From: Cohaesibacter haloalkalitolerans
GTDB taxonomy: Bacteria; Pseudomonadota; Alphaproteobacteria; Rhizobiales; Cohaesibacteraceae
DNA length: 64,000 bases
Direction of reading: 5' to 3'
NCBI RefSeq assembly: GCF_003574655.1
Contig: NZ_QNUM01000005.1
Span: 1-64,000, forward strand
Shown here: piece by piece, positions 1-8,966 of the stretch
Numbering within the stretch: position 1 is the stretch's first letter
Layout of the letters: every line of letters starts with the position of its first letter
Notes under the pieces: generated by a model
What the model was told of the DNA's origin: nothing
Seen by the model: the letters and a program-made list of their open reading frames with translations, nothing else
The model's database searches: none
Position numbers and translations under genes: made by a program

Positions 1-9
1 TTCGTCCAT
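1..9 (-). CDS. Start of an unidentified gene, cut by the window edge
   Basis: Only the first three codons (Met-Asp-Glu) on the minus strand lie in the window. The start is supported by a perfect AGGAGG Shine-Dalgarno sequence (complement of positions 15-20) five bases upstream of the ATG at 9-7. Nothing can be said about the product. Confidence 0.45.
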
Positions 10-92
10 AAAAACCTCCTCATTTGATCTTCAAACCACGCCAATGGTTCAAGTGAGGAGGTCTCTTACCGATATTGTAGAACTTGTCCAGT

Positions 93-111
93 CCTCCACC
101 GTAGGTGGAGG
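93..111. repeat. Perfect short inverted repeat (8-bp arms, 3-bp loop)
   Basis: CCTCCACC and GGTGGAGG flank the loop GTA. No T-run follows on either strand, so it is not a typical terminator. It lies in the non-coding stretch between the partial gene at the left edge and sodB. Its role is unknown. Confidence 0.5.
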
Positions 112-129
112 TTTAGTGTAGATACAAGA

Positions 130-161
130 AACCCCGCCTCACCGAGACGGGGTTCTTTTTT
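130..161. terminator. Rho-independent terminator, possibly bidirectional
   Basis: A stem of AACCCCG with CGGGGTT, extended by CTC/GAG, is followed on the + strand by CTTTTTT. On the minus strand the hairpin is followed by the weaker run TTTCTTG. The only complete neighbour is sodB on the minus strand, so it most likely ends that transcript, although the better T-run reads on the + strand. Confidence 0.65.
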
Positions 162-208
162 GCATGAAGCAAAAGGTGTAGTGAACCAACTGTAGTCAGT
201 TGAGCCGA

Positions 209-808
209 TTAGGAAGCAGCTTCCAGCAACTCGGCGACATATTCCCAGTTGACCAGATTGTCGAACCAGGCTTCGAGATATTTCGGGCGCGCGTTGCGGT
301 AGTCGATATAGTAGGAATGCTCCCAGACGTCGCAGCCGAGCAGCGGCGTGCCGCCGTGAACCAACGGGTTCTCACCGTTTGGTGTCTTGGTCACGACCAG
401 CTTGCCGTCAACCAGCGCCAGCCATGCCCAACCGGAACCGAACTGGGTGATACCTGCATTGATGAAATCAGCGCGGAACTTGTCCATGCCGCCGAGGTCT
501 TCCTCGATCTTGGTGGCCAGAACGCCCGGAATGAGGCCCTGTTTGGCAACCGGCTTCATCCATTTCCAGAAATGCAGATGGTTGTAGTGCTGAGCGGCGT
601 TGTTGAACAGACCGGCATTCTTGCCGAAGCTTTCTTTCACGACATCTTCAAGGCTCTTGCCTTCGAGGCCAGAGTCTTTGAGCAGGTTGTTGCCGTTGGT
701 GACATAGGCCAGATGGTGTTTGTCATGGTGAAATTCCAGCGTCTCTGCAGACATGAAATCGCCAAGTGCATCATAGGCATAAGGAAGTTCGGGAAGTTCA
801 AAAGCCAT
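209..808 (-). CDS. sodB: Superoxide dismutase, Fe/Mn family
   Basis: Cytoplasmic superoxide dismutase that converts superoxide to oxygen and hydrogen peroxide. The protein has 199 residues, the usual size. The metal ligands are visible as His27, His74, Asp160 and His164, the last two inside the family signature DVWEH. The longer open frame begins at 919, but the ATG at 808 has a GGAG-like ribosome site and gives the normal family N-terminus MAFELPELPY. It is monocistronic, with a terminator-like hairpin downstream at 130-161. A perfect FNR/FixK-type palindrome lies about 52-65 bp upstream of the start, which suggests oxygen-dependent control. The iron form is more likely than manganese for this clade, but the metal cannot be proved from sequence. 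Confidence 0.96.
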   Translation of the reverse strand: MAFELPELPYAYDALGDFMSAETLEFHHDKHHLAYVTNGNNLLKDSGLEGKSLEDVVKESFGKNAGLFNNAAQHYNHLHFWKWMKPVAKQGLIPGVLATKIEEDLGGMDKFRADFINAGITQFGSGWAWLALVDGKLVVTKTPNGENPLVHGGTPLLGCDVWEHSYYIDYRNARPKYLEAWFDNLVNWEYVAELLEAAS

Positions 809-859
809 TGAAATATCTCCATTTATTAGACAGGCACCGGCGCTTGAAGTCGGCGAATT

Positions 860-873
860 TTGATCTTGATCAA
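860..873. promoter_or_regulatory. FNR/FixK-type box upstream of sodB
   Basis: TTGATCTTGATCAA matches the FNR/FnrL/FixK consensus TTGAT-N4-ATCAA exactly and sits inside an 18-bp palindrome (858-875). It is about 59 bp upstream of the sodB start codon on the minus strand. Either activation or repression is possible; without a mapped promoter the sign cannot be told. Confidence 0.65.
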
Positions 874-1007
874 AAAATAGTGGCTGGCGCTCTGGACCAC
901 AAGAGCAAAGCGACAACAATTTCTTGAAATGGTTCTAAATTCACAAACTTTCTGTTTGCTGGTGTCGGGAATCCCAATCATGAGAGGCTCACGAGCCTAT
1001 CACTTTC

Positions 1008-2099
1008 TCAATCAATGCGCGAGAAAGCCTTTTGTTCCATGCCAAACAGCGAAATCAGCTTTTCTTCGAAAATACGGGGGGAGAAATCTTCTTCACGGAT
1101 GCGATCGAAACAGGCCTTCTTGATTCTCTCGATCTGTGGCCGGTCTTCCAGCAGTTCCTGCAGCTTGACGGCCAGCAGGAAGGAGTCGCTCATGGGCACC
1201 AGTGGCGCAACCATCCCTCCCTTGAGGATATCCATCGGGCCGCTGGCACAGGTGGAAACACAGGCGATGCCGGCGTCCATCATCTGGCACAGGGGGACGG
1301 AATAGGGCGCGTTGGAGGCGGCAAGGCAGTAGATGTCAAAAGCCTCGGCCATTTCCGAAGCATCCATCGGCCCGGCAAAGTCGATGAAGGGGGCAATATG
1401 GTCCGAGAGCTCCTTGAGCTCATGCTCAAGCGGTCCCTGTCCGGCGATGACAAAACGGGCATCCGGACTGCTCTGATGCAACAGCTGGGCAGCGTGAATG
1501 AAGATCCCGAGGCCATCGCCTTCGAGGAATGGACCGCTGGCACCAATGGTCAGCGGAGCGTCATCTCCTTCCGGCAGCGGGGTGATCTCCGTAAACTGGC
1601 ATTCATAGGGGTAGGGCAGCACGTCGACGGGAACCTGTCCCTCGAAATGGGCCTTGGCCTCTTCTGCGAGGCTCGACGTGATGGCAACCATGCGGCTGGC
1701 GTTCTTGAAGCCTTCATACATGTCGTCATGACAGACCCCGATCACCTTGCGCGCAATGTGGGACAACCCGCGACAACCGAAGGCCTCGTGGCAGATGGCA
1801 TAGTCGAAACGGAAGCGCCGGGTCGCGGTCAGGATCGGCCAGAGCTGGGGCGTTCTGAGCAGCAGCTTGCGGGAAAAGTCCGATACCGGATACATCCGGT
1901 AGCCCATGGTACGTGCTTCCTCGCCAAAGGGCGAACCATTGGGCGCCATGATCGTGATGTCAAACAGCTCACTGTGCGAGAGGTGATGCAGATAGATCTC
2001 ATAGGCGTTCAATATTGCAGCGTCCTGCACTTCAGGCGCGAAGAACAACAGCGTCTTGCGCGTCTGATCACTATTGGTGGCACTATCCATCGCTTGCAT
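1008..2099 (-). CDS. Glycosyltransferase, GT4/group 1-like
   Basis: Predicted GT-B-fold glycosyltransferase of about 363 residues. The C-terminal half has the group 1 pattern: a GASGPFLEGDGLG stretch, then FVIAGQGPLEHELKEL, then the donor-site region near AFDIYCLAASNAPYSVPLCQMMDAGI. The N-terminal acceptor domain is not diagnostic. The open frame runs to 2171, but ATG 2099 has a GGAG site ten bases upstream and is preferred. The substrate is unknown. It stands alone between sodB and a divergent peptidase gene, with no polysaccharide cluster nearby. Confidence 0.8.
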   Translation of the reverse strand: MQAMDSATNSDQTRKTLLFFAPEVQDAAILNAYEIYLHHLSHSELFDITIMAPNGSPFGEEARTMGYRMYPVSDFSRKLLLRTPQLWPILTATRRFRFDYAICHEAFGCRGLSHIARKVIGVCHDDMYEGFKNASRMVAITSSLAEEAKAHFEGQVPVDVLPYPYECQFTEITPLPEGDDAPLTIGASGPFLEGDGLGIFIHAAQLLHQSSPDARFVIAGQGPLEHELKELSDHIAPFIDFAGPMDASEMAEAFDIYCLAASNAPYSVPLCQMMDAGIACVSTCASGPMDILKGGMVAPLVPMSDSFLLAVKLQELLEDRPQIERIKKACFDRIREEDFSPRIFEEKLISLFGMEQKAFSRID

Positions 2100-2397
2100 T
2101 TGGTCTTGTCTCCGGTGGCTGTTGCCTGAAAAAGGGTGCAGAGAAGTGCGGCCCCCGGCAGTCTGAACCACCCGTTGATTCTATGACAGAATTCCCGCGC
2201 CTCTGCAACAAGGGCCGGGTAGCCGAGAGCTTAGTGAAACATTATGGTTTGGAAAACCCCGTATGGCTTGATTTCTCCCTGGCAATTGGCGAAAAGAAAG
2301 GGCCCCAAGCCTGCCGAAAGCCAGACCTGTCGCTTGCCAAAGAGGCTGCCCTTGTCAGTCCTGTTCCCGCAAATCATTCAAGAAAAAGAGCAATATC

Positions 2398-3924
2398 ATG
2401 ACCAATGCACCCAACTGGCAGGAAGCCGAACGCGCGGCTCAAGCCATCTGCGCTCAATGGGCCGCGAATGAACCCGGCGGTATCATCCTCGGGTTCGACA
2501 AGGACGGCGACCGCATGAGCGTCTGCGCCGGTCTTGAAAATCTCAATTCCGGCAAGGCTTTCTCCGTCAACAGCGTCGGCCGCTTTGCCTCCATAACCAA
2601 GCATGTTTTCTGCACGCTGGTGCTTCAGCATCCGCAACTCTTGTCGCTTGATGACCGGTTGGGTGACCATCTGCCTGAACTCTCCGCTCCGCTCGCGGAC
2701 GTTACCGTTAGTCAGGCGCTGGACATGAGCGGCGGTTTGCCCGACATGCGTGAATGCCTGACGCTTCTGGGGCTCTCGGTCTATAATGAAACCGGCAGCG
2801 CCGAGAACCATGCCTTCATGGCGCGTCAGACGCGACTCAATTTCGAGGCAGGCACCGAGGTTTCCTATTCCAACACCGGCTACCGGCTGGTGGAGATCAT
2901 TCTGGAACGCAAGGGTGTGTTCCTGAAATCCTTCCTTGAGAATGAGGTCAACAGCCTGCTGGGCACCTCCTTCGATGCACCGCACCTGTGGGCCGATCCG
3001 GTGAAGGATCTTTATCCCGGTTACTGGTTCAACGGCGAAAAATGGCTATTGTCTTCTGCCGGTTTGCAGATTTCTGCCTCGGGCAGTCTGGCAGGTAGTG
3101 CTTGCGACATGAGCAAGTGGCTGCGCGCCTTGATGGCTGGTGAAGGCATCTTCTCTGGTGTTCTCGACACGCTTTCCGCCCCGCGCCATCTGAAGAATGG
3201 CACCGTTACGGGCTACGGCCTCGGCATCACGGACACTCTCCTTGGCGATCGCGTATTGATCGGCCATGGCGGCAGCCACCCCGGCTACAAGGCCTATATC
3301 ATGATGGACCGGGAGAGCGGAACGGGTGTCGTCCTGCTGTCCAACCGGGACGAGGTGGATTCGCGCGGCTCGGCCTCAAGGGTCATGGCGGCTCTGCTTG
3401 GCCTGCCGATGCCATCTGCTGCAAGCGACCGGATTCCCGATGGCCTCTATGTCTCAAAGGACGGCCCCTTCTGGCTGGAAGTTGCAGGCAGCACGGCGAC
3501 CTGGATCGACGATGGCGGCACGCTCTATGAAGCTGACGGCAAGACTGTTTCGTCGCTTTCGGCGACCTCCGAACTGGCGCTTGAATGGGACGGCGAGGCT
3601 CTGGTGGGCACGATCGGACATGTTCTCCGTCGCCTGTTGCCGGTCGCACCAACGGCGCCTGACGAGGACCAGAAGAGTGAACTTGCTGGCATCTGGCACA
3701 ACGAGGAGGGCGCCTTTCTCTCCATCGAAAACGGCAATGTTGTCATGGGCGTGGGGCCGACGCGTCAGACGATGCCGCTGCAATCTGTTGGAGGTGGACG
3801 TTACCTGTTCACTCTCAAGGACAGCCTCTGGACCAAACGCATCTGCCTCAACTTGCTTGACAAGGACCGGTTCGAACTGGTGCTCAGCCGTGCCCGGATG
3901 ATCGAATATCGCCGGTTGATCTAG
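2398..3924 (+). CDS. dap: D-aminopeptidase-like serine hydrolase (beta-lactamase fold)
   Basis: A 508-residue penicillin-recognising hydrolase. The SxxK motif is SITK (Ser65, Lys68), the second motif is YSN (Tyr157), and the third is HGG (His290) rather than KTG. This HxG variant, the spacing, and the long C-terminal part that can form two beta-barrel domains match D-aminopeptidase (DAP) of Ochrobactrum, about 520 residues, which releases N-terminal D-amino acids from peptides. There is no signal peptide, so it should be cytoplasmic, as DAP is. A general class C beta-lactamase-like esterase is the alternative. It is a single gene, divergent from the glycosyltransferase. Confidence 0.85.
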   Translation: MTNAPNWQEAERAAQAICAQWAANEPGGIILGFDKDGDRMSVCAGLENLNSGKAFSVNSVGRFASITKHVFCTLVLQHPQLLSLDDRLGDHLPELSAPLADVTVSQALDMSGGLPDMRECLTLLGLSVYNETGSAENHAFMARQTRLNFEAGTEVSYSNTGYRLVEIILERKGVFLKSFLENEVNSLLGTSFDAPHLWADPVKDLYPGYWFNGEKWLLSSAGLQISASGSLAGSACDMSKWLRALMAGEGIFSGVLDTLSAPRHLKNGTVTGYGLGITDTLLGDRVLIGHGGSHPGYKAYIMMDRESGTGVVLLSNRDEVDSRGSASRVMAALLGLPMPSAASDRIPDGLYVSKDGPFWLEVAGSTATWIDDGGTLYEADGKTVSSLSATSELALEWDGEALVGTIGHVLRRLLPVAPTAPDEDQKSELAGIWHNEEGAFLSIENGNVVMGVGPTRQTMPLQSVGGGRYLFTLKDSLWTKRICLNLLDKDRFELVLSRARMIEYRRLI

Positions 3925-4287
3925 GCTGAACCTGACAGCTTTTCCTTCAAGATTCACGCGCGCGGAAGGTGTCTCATCTTCTGCGCACGTGCTGAGTTCT
4001 GCCTGCCGGGAACTCTGTAATGATTGTAACTTTTTTCGATTCTTCTTTTAATTTTAAATATATGTGAACTTTAGCAGCATATGCTTTTCACAAACGTCTC
4101 CCGCAACAAATCAATCGCAGGTATCTGAAAGCAAGGGAGCGTCTTAAATTAAGCATTTTAGAGGACACGCCTCGCTACTACTTGATGGTGTTTCTGAGTT
4201 GCCTGAGGTTGCTGACTGCAGCGACGGGTTTTGAACTGGCCGACTGGCAAAGATTGCATTGTAGAGCTTTACCGAAGGAGACCGGAC
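3925..4287. other. Intergenic region, 363 bp
   Basis: An AT-rich block around 4020-4080 probably holds the promoter of the following acetyltransferase gene. No convincing RNA gene, terminator or reading frame is seen. Confidence 0.5.
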
Positions 4288-5385
4288 GTGCCTCTCAGCA
4301 AGTCCTATAAAGTCGAGGCCCACGATCACTTCGATTTCGAGGGATCTGATTATCGAACCCTGTTCGAAGCAAGCGACGCGACCGTTTTTCAGGATCCGCA
4401 GTGGCTTTCTCTGCTCTATGCCAAGCTTGCGCCCGCCTGTGGTGTGCGACCTCTGGTGATCACGGTTCGTGATCAGCGTGACGACAGCCTTTGCCTTGTG
4501 CTGCCCTTGATGCGAACCTCTTACGCAGGGCTTTCGTGTGTCGAGCCTGCCGATCTGGGCACTGCCGATTACAATGCCATCGTGTTGCGGCCAGACTGCG
4601 AGGAAACCCTTTTGGCAGATGACGCAATCAGCGCCGAAGTCCTCAAGCTGATGAAACCCTGCCATTTGATCTTCTTTCGCAAGATGAAGGGCGACAGCAG
4701 GGTGCTTGCGCATCTGCTGGGCAAGGTGATTGTCGCCGACATGATTTCCTCCTGCCACGACATGCCGATTTGGGCTCCCTATGAGGACTGGCGCAACGAA
4801 GTTCTTTCAAAGAGTTTCCGAACTGGGCTGCGCCGCAAGTTTAAAAAGCTGGAACAGCAGGGAGACGTGGTCCTGAAGGTCATTTCCGGCGAACAGGCAA
4901 TCCTCACGGCGATGAGCCTTTTGCAAGAGCAAAGACGGTCCCGCTATCCCGAAGACCTGTTTCTGGAGCAGGCCTATTATGACTTCTACTGTGCCGTTGC
5001 CATCGAGGGGGAAGAAACCGGTCTTGCTGAAGTGACCGCCCTTTATGTGGGCGATGACATTGTCGGCATCGAGCTGGGGTTTCTCAAGGATCACTGCTAT
5101 CACTTCATTCTGGCGGGGATGGACAATGATGCCTATGGCAAGATGTCCCCGGGCCTGCATCTGATTGATTATATTCTGGCGCACAGGGTCGAGTGTGGTG
5201 ACACGCGAGCCGATTTCACGATCGGTGACGAGCGCTACAAGGCCAGCTTCGGAGCCAAGCCGACCCGGCTGCGACTGATGGCGCGGGCACGGACTCCTCT
5301 AGGGGCTCTTGCTCTCAAAGCCTATATGAGTGGCGGTCCGATCAAGGAACTGGTCAAACGCGTTGCCGCTATTGCCAAGCGCTGA
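4288..5385 (+). CDS. FemAB/CelD-like GNAT acyltransferase
   Basis: Predicted protein of 365 residues with the double-GNAT layout of the BioF2-like/CelD (Acetyltransf_6) family. The central stretch SFRTGLRRKFKKLEQQG and the later part with YVGDDIVGIELGFLKDHCYHF are typical. Members are associated with cell-envelope or polysaccharide biosynthesis in rhizobia and their relatives; the acyl substrate here is unknown. The open frame extends to a TTG at 4231, but GTG 4288 has a GAAGGAG site seven bases upstream and is chosen. It is a single gene, convergent with the oligopeptidase gene and separated from it by a shared terminator. Confidence 0.75.
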   Translation: MPLSKSYKVEAHDHFDFEGSDYRTLFEASDATVFQDPQWLSLLYAKLAPACGVRPLVITVRDQRDDSLCLVLPLMRTSYAGLSCVEPADLGTADYNAIVLRPDCEETLLADDAISAEVLKLMKPCHLIFFRKMKGDSRVLAHLLGKVIVADMISSCHDMPIWAPYEDWRNEVLSKSFRTGLRRKFKKLEQQGDVVLKVISGEQAILTAMSLLQEQRRSRYPEDLFLEQAYYDFYCAVAIEGEETGLAEVTALYVGDDIVGIELGFLKDHCYHFILAGMDNDAYGKMSPGLHLIDYILAHRVECGDTRADFTIGDERYKASFGAKPTRLRLMARARTPLGALALKAYMSGGPIKELVKRVAAIAKR

Positions 5386-5437
5386 CCTCCCACCCGTGCA
5401 GTGGCGGCCCGCAAGACGGACAGATCAAGGATAAAAC

Positions 5438-5472
5438 AAAAGGCCGTCTGCAAAAATTGCAGGCGGCCTTTT
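5438..5472. terminator. Bidirectional Rho-independent terminator
   Basis: A long hairpin built on AAAAGGCCG and CGGCCTTTT, with inner CTGCA/TGCAG pairs and one mismatch. It has A-tracts and T-tracts on both sides, so it can stop both the acetyltransferase gene (+) and the oligopeptidase gene (-). Confidence 0.85.
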
Positions 5473-5493
5473 CATGTCGGGGCAGGATCTGCC

Positions 5494-7614
5494 TCAGAGC
5501 TTGCCGCTCACCTTGATGGCAAAGGCATATTCAAGGGCGGTTTCCTTCAGACGATCGAAGCGCCCCGAAGCGCCAGCATGTCCGCTGCCCATGTTGATCT
5601 TCAGCAGCAGCAGATTTTCATTGGTCCGCTTTTCGCGCAGCTTGGCAACCCACTTGGCTGGTTCCCAATAGGTCACCCGCGGATCGGTCAGGCCGCCGAC
5701 GGCGAGAATGGCCGGGTAGTCCTGTTCGGTGACATTGTCATACGGGCTGTAGGCAGCAATGAACTCGAAATCTTCTTTCGATTCGATCGGGTTGCCCCAT
5801 TCCGGCCATTCCGGAGGCGTCAGCGGCAGGGTGTCATCAAGCATCGTGTTGAGCACGTCAACAAATGGAACGATCGACAGAATGCCGGAGAAGAGGGACG
5901 GAGCCATGTTGCTGACAGCTCCCATCAGCATGCCACCAGCAGACCCGCCTTCTGCCACGATCTTGCCTGCGGAGGTGAAGCCTTCTGCCACCAGAAACTC
6001 GCCTGCCGAAATGAAGTCCTTGAAGGTGTTGGTCTTGGTCTCGCGCTTGCCATTGCTGTACCAGGCAAAGCCCTTCTCCTTGCCGCCACGGATATGGGCG
6101 ATGGCATAGACAAAGCCGCGGTCGACCAGCGACAGGGCAGTCGTCGAGAAGCTTGCCGGAATGGAGATGCCATAGGAGCCATAGCCATAGAGCAGGCAGG
6201 GGGCCGAGCCGTCCAGCGCGGTATCCTTGCGATAGAGCAGCGTGACCGGTACGAGCTCGCCATCGTGGGCAGGAGCCATCAGGCGGCGCGTGACATAGTC
6301 ATCGGGATTGTGTCCGGACGGCACTTCCTGCTCCTTGCGCAACACCCGTGAGCGCGTTGCCATGTTGTAGTCATAGATCCGGCTTGGGGTTGTCATCGAG
6401 GAGTAGGAAAAGCGGATGATGTCGGTGTCAAATTCCATGGAGCCGTGGAACCCGAGCGAATAGGCCTCTTCTTCGAAGGCAATCGGGTGCACCGCACCGG
6501 TCCGGATATTGCGGATCTGGATACGTGGCAGGCCGTTTTCCCGTTCCATCCAGACCAGAAAATCCTTGAAGATGCTGTGGCTGATCAGCAGGCGACCGGT
6601 GTGATGGGGTACCAGATCCTGCCAATGGGCGCGGCCCGGCTGCGTTGGGGATGCCGTGACCAGCTTGAAGTCCTCGGCGTCGCCAGCGTTGGTAAGGATA
6701 TAGAAGATGCCCTGACCTTCATCGACGCTGTATTCGATGCCGGTCTCGCGCGCAGCGATCAGGAGCGGCTTGCTTCTGTTGTCCTCGGCAGAGAGGAAGT
6801 AGCATTCGCTGGTTTCGTGGTCGTGGCACTGGATGAAGATATATTTGCCCGACTGGCTCTTGCCCAGACCGACAAAGAAACCGGCATCCGCTTCTTCATA
6901 AAGCAGCTCGTCGTCTTCCTGCGAGGCTCCGAGCTTGTGGCGATAGACCCGGCTCGGGCGGTGGTTGTCATCCTGCAGCGTGTAATAGATGTGGGTGCTG
7001 TCTTCGCTCCAGACGGCAGCGCCGGTGGTGCGCTCCAAAAGGTCTTCCATTTCCTCGCCGGTGCTCAGATCGCGAACGCGGATAGTGAAGAATTCCGAAC
7101 CCTTGGTGTCCACCGCCCATGCCAGCTTGAGATGATCCGGGCTGTGTGAGGTTGATGCAAGGCGGAAAAAATCCTGCCCTTCGGCTTCCTTGTTGCCATC
7201 CAGCAGCACCTCTTCCTCGCCGCCATCCCGTGGGGTGCGGACATAGAGCGGATACTGGCCACCGGCGACATGGCGCGAGGCGTAGGCATAGGGACCATCA
7301 GGCGCTGGCACGGAGCTGTCATCTTCCTTGATCCGGCCCTTCATTTCCTCGAACAGGACTTCCTGAAGCGCTTCGGTATCGGCCATTTCCTTTTCGGTAT
7401 AGGCGTTTTCCGCCTCAAGGTAGGCTTCGATGTCACGGTTCAGAACCGCTCGGCCCTCATGCATAACATCCTGCCAGTTGTCCGCTCGAAGCCAGGCATA
7501 GTCATCAATCAGCTCAAGGCCATGATGGGCCACGCGGTGCGGGCGCTTCTCTGCGCGGGGGGCGTCAAGAGGGAAGGCTGCTTTGGCAAACGACGTTGCA
7601 ATTGGTTCTGACAT
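5494..7614 (-). CDS. ptrB: Oligopeptidase B (S9A family)
   Basis: Cytoplasmic serine oligopeptidase, 706 residues, that cleaves short peptides after Arg or Lys. The N-terminal half should form the beta-propeller that limits substrate size. The C-terminal alpha/beta-hydrolase domain has the nucleophile motif GGSAGGML (Ser about 558), the acid near LTDPRV (Asp about 644) and the His in GSGHAGASGR (about 679). The open frame extends to 7674, but ATG 7614 follows an AAGG ribosome site and gives the normal start MSEPIATSF. It is a single gene with a strong terminator downstream. Confidence 0.93.
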   Translation of the reverse strand: MSEPIATSFAKAAFPLDAPRAEKRPHRVAHHGLELIDDYAWLRADNWQDVMHEGRAVLNRDIEAYLEAENAYTEKEMADTEALQEVLFEEMKGRIKEDDSSVPAPDGPYAYASRHVAGGQYPLYVRTPRDGGEEEVLLDGNKEAEGQDFFRLASTSHSPDHLKLAWAVDTKGSEFFTIRVRDLSTGEEMEDLLERTTGAAVWSEDSTHIYYTLQDDNHRPSRVYRHKLGASQEDDELLYEEADAGFFVGLGKSQSGKYIFIQCHDHETSECYFLSAEDNRSKPLLIAARETGIEYSVDEGQGIFYILTNAGDAEDFKLVTASPTQPGRAHWQDLVPHHTGRLLISHSIFKDFLVWMERENGLPRIQIRNIRTGAVHPIAFEEEAYSLGFHGSMEFDTDIIRFSYSSMTTPSRIYDYNMATRSRVLRKEQEVPSGHNPDDYVTRRLMAPAHDGELVPVTLLYRKDTALDGSAPCLLYGYGSYGISIPASFSTTALSLVDRGFVYAIAHIRGGKEKGFAWYSNGKRETKTNTFKDFISAGEFLVAEGFTSAGKIVAEGGSAGGMLMGAVSNMAPSLFSGILSIVPFVDVLNTMLDDTLPLTPPEWPEWGNPIESKEDFEFIAAYSPYDNVTEQDYPAILAVGGLTDPRVTYWEPAKWVAKLREKRTNENLLLLKINMGSGHAGASGRFDRLKETALEYAFAIKVSGKL

Positions 7615-7854
7615 TGTAATGACCTTATCAAACGGCAGGAAAATTCTGCATACACCTATGATTTTCGGAGCCAATGTTCAAGGTCCACCTCAAAAGGGCA
7701 GCGAACACTGAACACCTGTTCATGGCGCGATGGAACCAATGCTAACAGGTTGAGGAGACTGGTTGCAAAATCTTTCATAGATGATAGCAATAGACCCAAC
7801 ACCCGCGACCCCTCCGGCCTTATCCATCGGGCCGCGCAGACAAGGAGACGCATC

Positions 7855-8190
7855 ATGCCACACATGATCATTACCTACGCCAGAGAAATCGAAGACAAAA
7901 CCGACATCAAGGTTCTTGTGAAGTCTGTCTGGGATACCGCAGAAAAGTCCGGCCTGTTCACGCCATCTGCTATCAAGTCCCGCGCGCTGCCTGTCGATGC
8001 CTTCGTGACGGGCGGAACCGACAAGCCGTTCGTCCATATCGATGCAAGGATGTTTGCGGGCAGAACGGTGGAGCAGAAACAGACCCTTATCGCCGCCTTG
8101 CGCGAAACGGTTTCGGCTGCTGTCGGATCAGGCGTGTCCGTCAGTGTCGAAGCCATCGACATGGACAAGGCCTGCTATACCAAGAACTGA
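7855..8190 (+). CDS. 5-carboxymethyl-2-hydroxymuconate isomerase-like (tautomerase superfamily)
   Basis: Protein of 111 residues starting MPHMIITYAREI, with the proline directly after Met that becomes the catalytic N-terminal base in this superfamily. The sequence resembles CHMI (HpaF/HpcD) of the homoprotocatechuate pathway, about 125 residues. No other hpa genes are in the window, so its part in aromatic degradation is uncertain and it may act on another keto-enol substrate. The start at 7855 follows an AAGGAG site; an open frame from 7750 is less likely. A hairpin terminator follows. Confidence 0.82.
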   Translation: MPHMIITYAREIEDKTDIKVLVKSVWDTAEKSGLFTPSAIKSRALPVDAFVTGGTDKPFVHIDARMFAGRTVEQKQTLIAALRETVSAAVGSGVSVSVEAIDMDKACYTKN

Positions 8191-8226
8191 CCGGTTATTG
8201 CAGGTCGACTGACGCTTCCAAACAAA

Positions 8227-8262
8227 AGCCCGCCCCTTGTTGTGGCGGGCTGTTCTGTTTTC
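8227..8262. terminator. Rho-independent terminator between convergent genes
   Basis: AGCCCGCC (8227-8234) pairs perfectly with GGCGGGCT (8244-8251). A T-rich tract follows on the + strand and an A-run (8224-8227) precedes it, so it can serve both the isomerase gene and the DUF3592 gene. Confidence 0.75.
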
Positions 8263-8276
8263 CGGGGGGACGGTTT

Positions 8277-8801
8277 TCAGGCTTCGGATCGTCTCGGACG
8301 CCGGATCGAAATGACTGCGAAGGCAAGGGTTGACAGGGCGATGACCAACCCGGCAGAAAGCGCCTGCATGGCACCGATGGTGTCGGCCTTGCGCAAGACG
8401 GCCTCTTCCGGTGCTTCCGGATTGTAGTGAACCGTGACATTGGTTCCCTGACCGAGGCTCTCGATTTCCGTTTCCGCCACCCCCTTCAAGGTGCGGGGCG
8501 GATGGTTGCGGCTGAGCTGGTCACCGATGAAGAAGGAGCCGTCGACCTCATAGCGATAGCGTACCTTGGGCACGAACATCTCTATCGGGGTGCCGTTGGC
8601 ATTGGGTTTGGTGAGGCTGTCGACATGGCTCTCCAGAACCTGCCCTGATACAGCGCGCCAGGACGAGGGAATTTGCGCCTCCTGCAACCCGATCCAGCCC
8701 AGCCCTGCATATATGAAGCCGCCCAGAGAAATCGCCAGCATGAAATAGGTCAGGATGCAGGGCGAATTTTTGGAGCAGGAAGCCTTCTCTTGTGCTGCCA
8801 T
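8277..8801 (-). CDS. DUF3592 domain membrane protein
   Basis: A 174-residue protein with two membrane segments, one near residues 15-38 (YFMLAISLGGFIYAGLGWIG) and one near 140-160. They flank a periplasmic or extracytoplasmic loop with the DUF3592 pattern: W-x-x-V-x-G-x-V, then YRYEVDG, then VTVHYNPEAPEEAVL. Function is unknown. The ATG at 8807 lies directly on the ribosome site, so the ATG at 8801, six bases after GAGGAG, is the better start. It runs on the same strand as msrB, about 165 bp downstream of it. Confidence 0.8.
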   Translation of the reverse strand: MAAQEKASCSKNSPCILTYFMLAISLGGFIYAGLGWIGLQEAQIPSSWRAVSGQVLESHVDSLTKPNANGTPIEMFVPKVRYRYEVDGSFFIGDQLSRNHPPRTLKGVAETEIESLGQGTNVTVHYNPEAPEEAVLRKADTIGAMQALSAGLVIALSTLAFAVISIRRPRRSEA

Positions 8802-8966
8802 GGTCATCTCCTCTGGCTCGGGTCACTCCGGTCGGCCGAACAGGCCGCGTCATCTGGCCGGGCCGTTGGGCACCGGGCAGGGGGACATTAAGGCCGCACC
8901 CGGAAAATGCAAGTCGGCAATCCGTCTCTTGTAGCAATGCATGCAAAGAACCGGGTTATGGCTTGG

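Noticed and set aside
1032-2129. 365-codon + strand frame opposite the glycosyltransferase gene
   Set aside because: It is antisense to a well-supported glycosyltransferase and its translation has no recognisable protein features; it is a codon-bias shadow.
5401-6351. 316-codon + strand frame opposite oligopeptidase B
   Set aside because: It overlaps the shared terminator and the strongly supported oligopeptidase gene and looks like a shadow.
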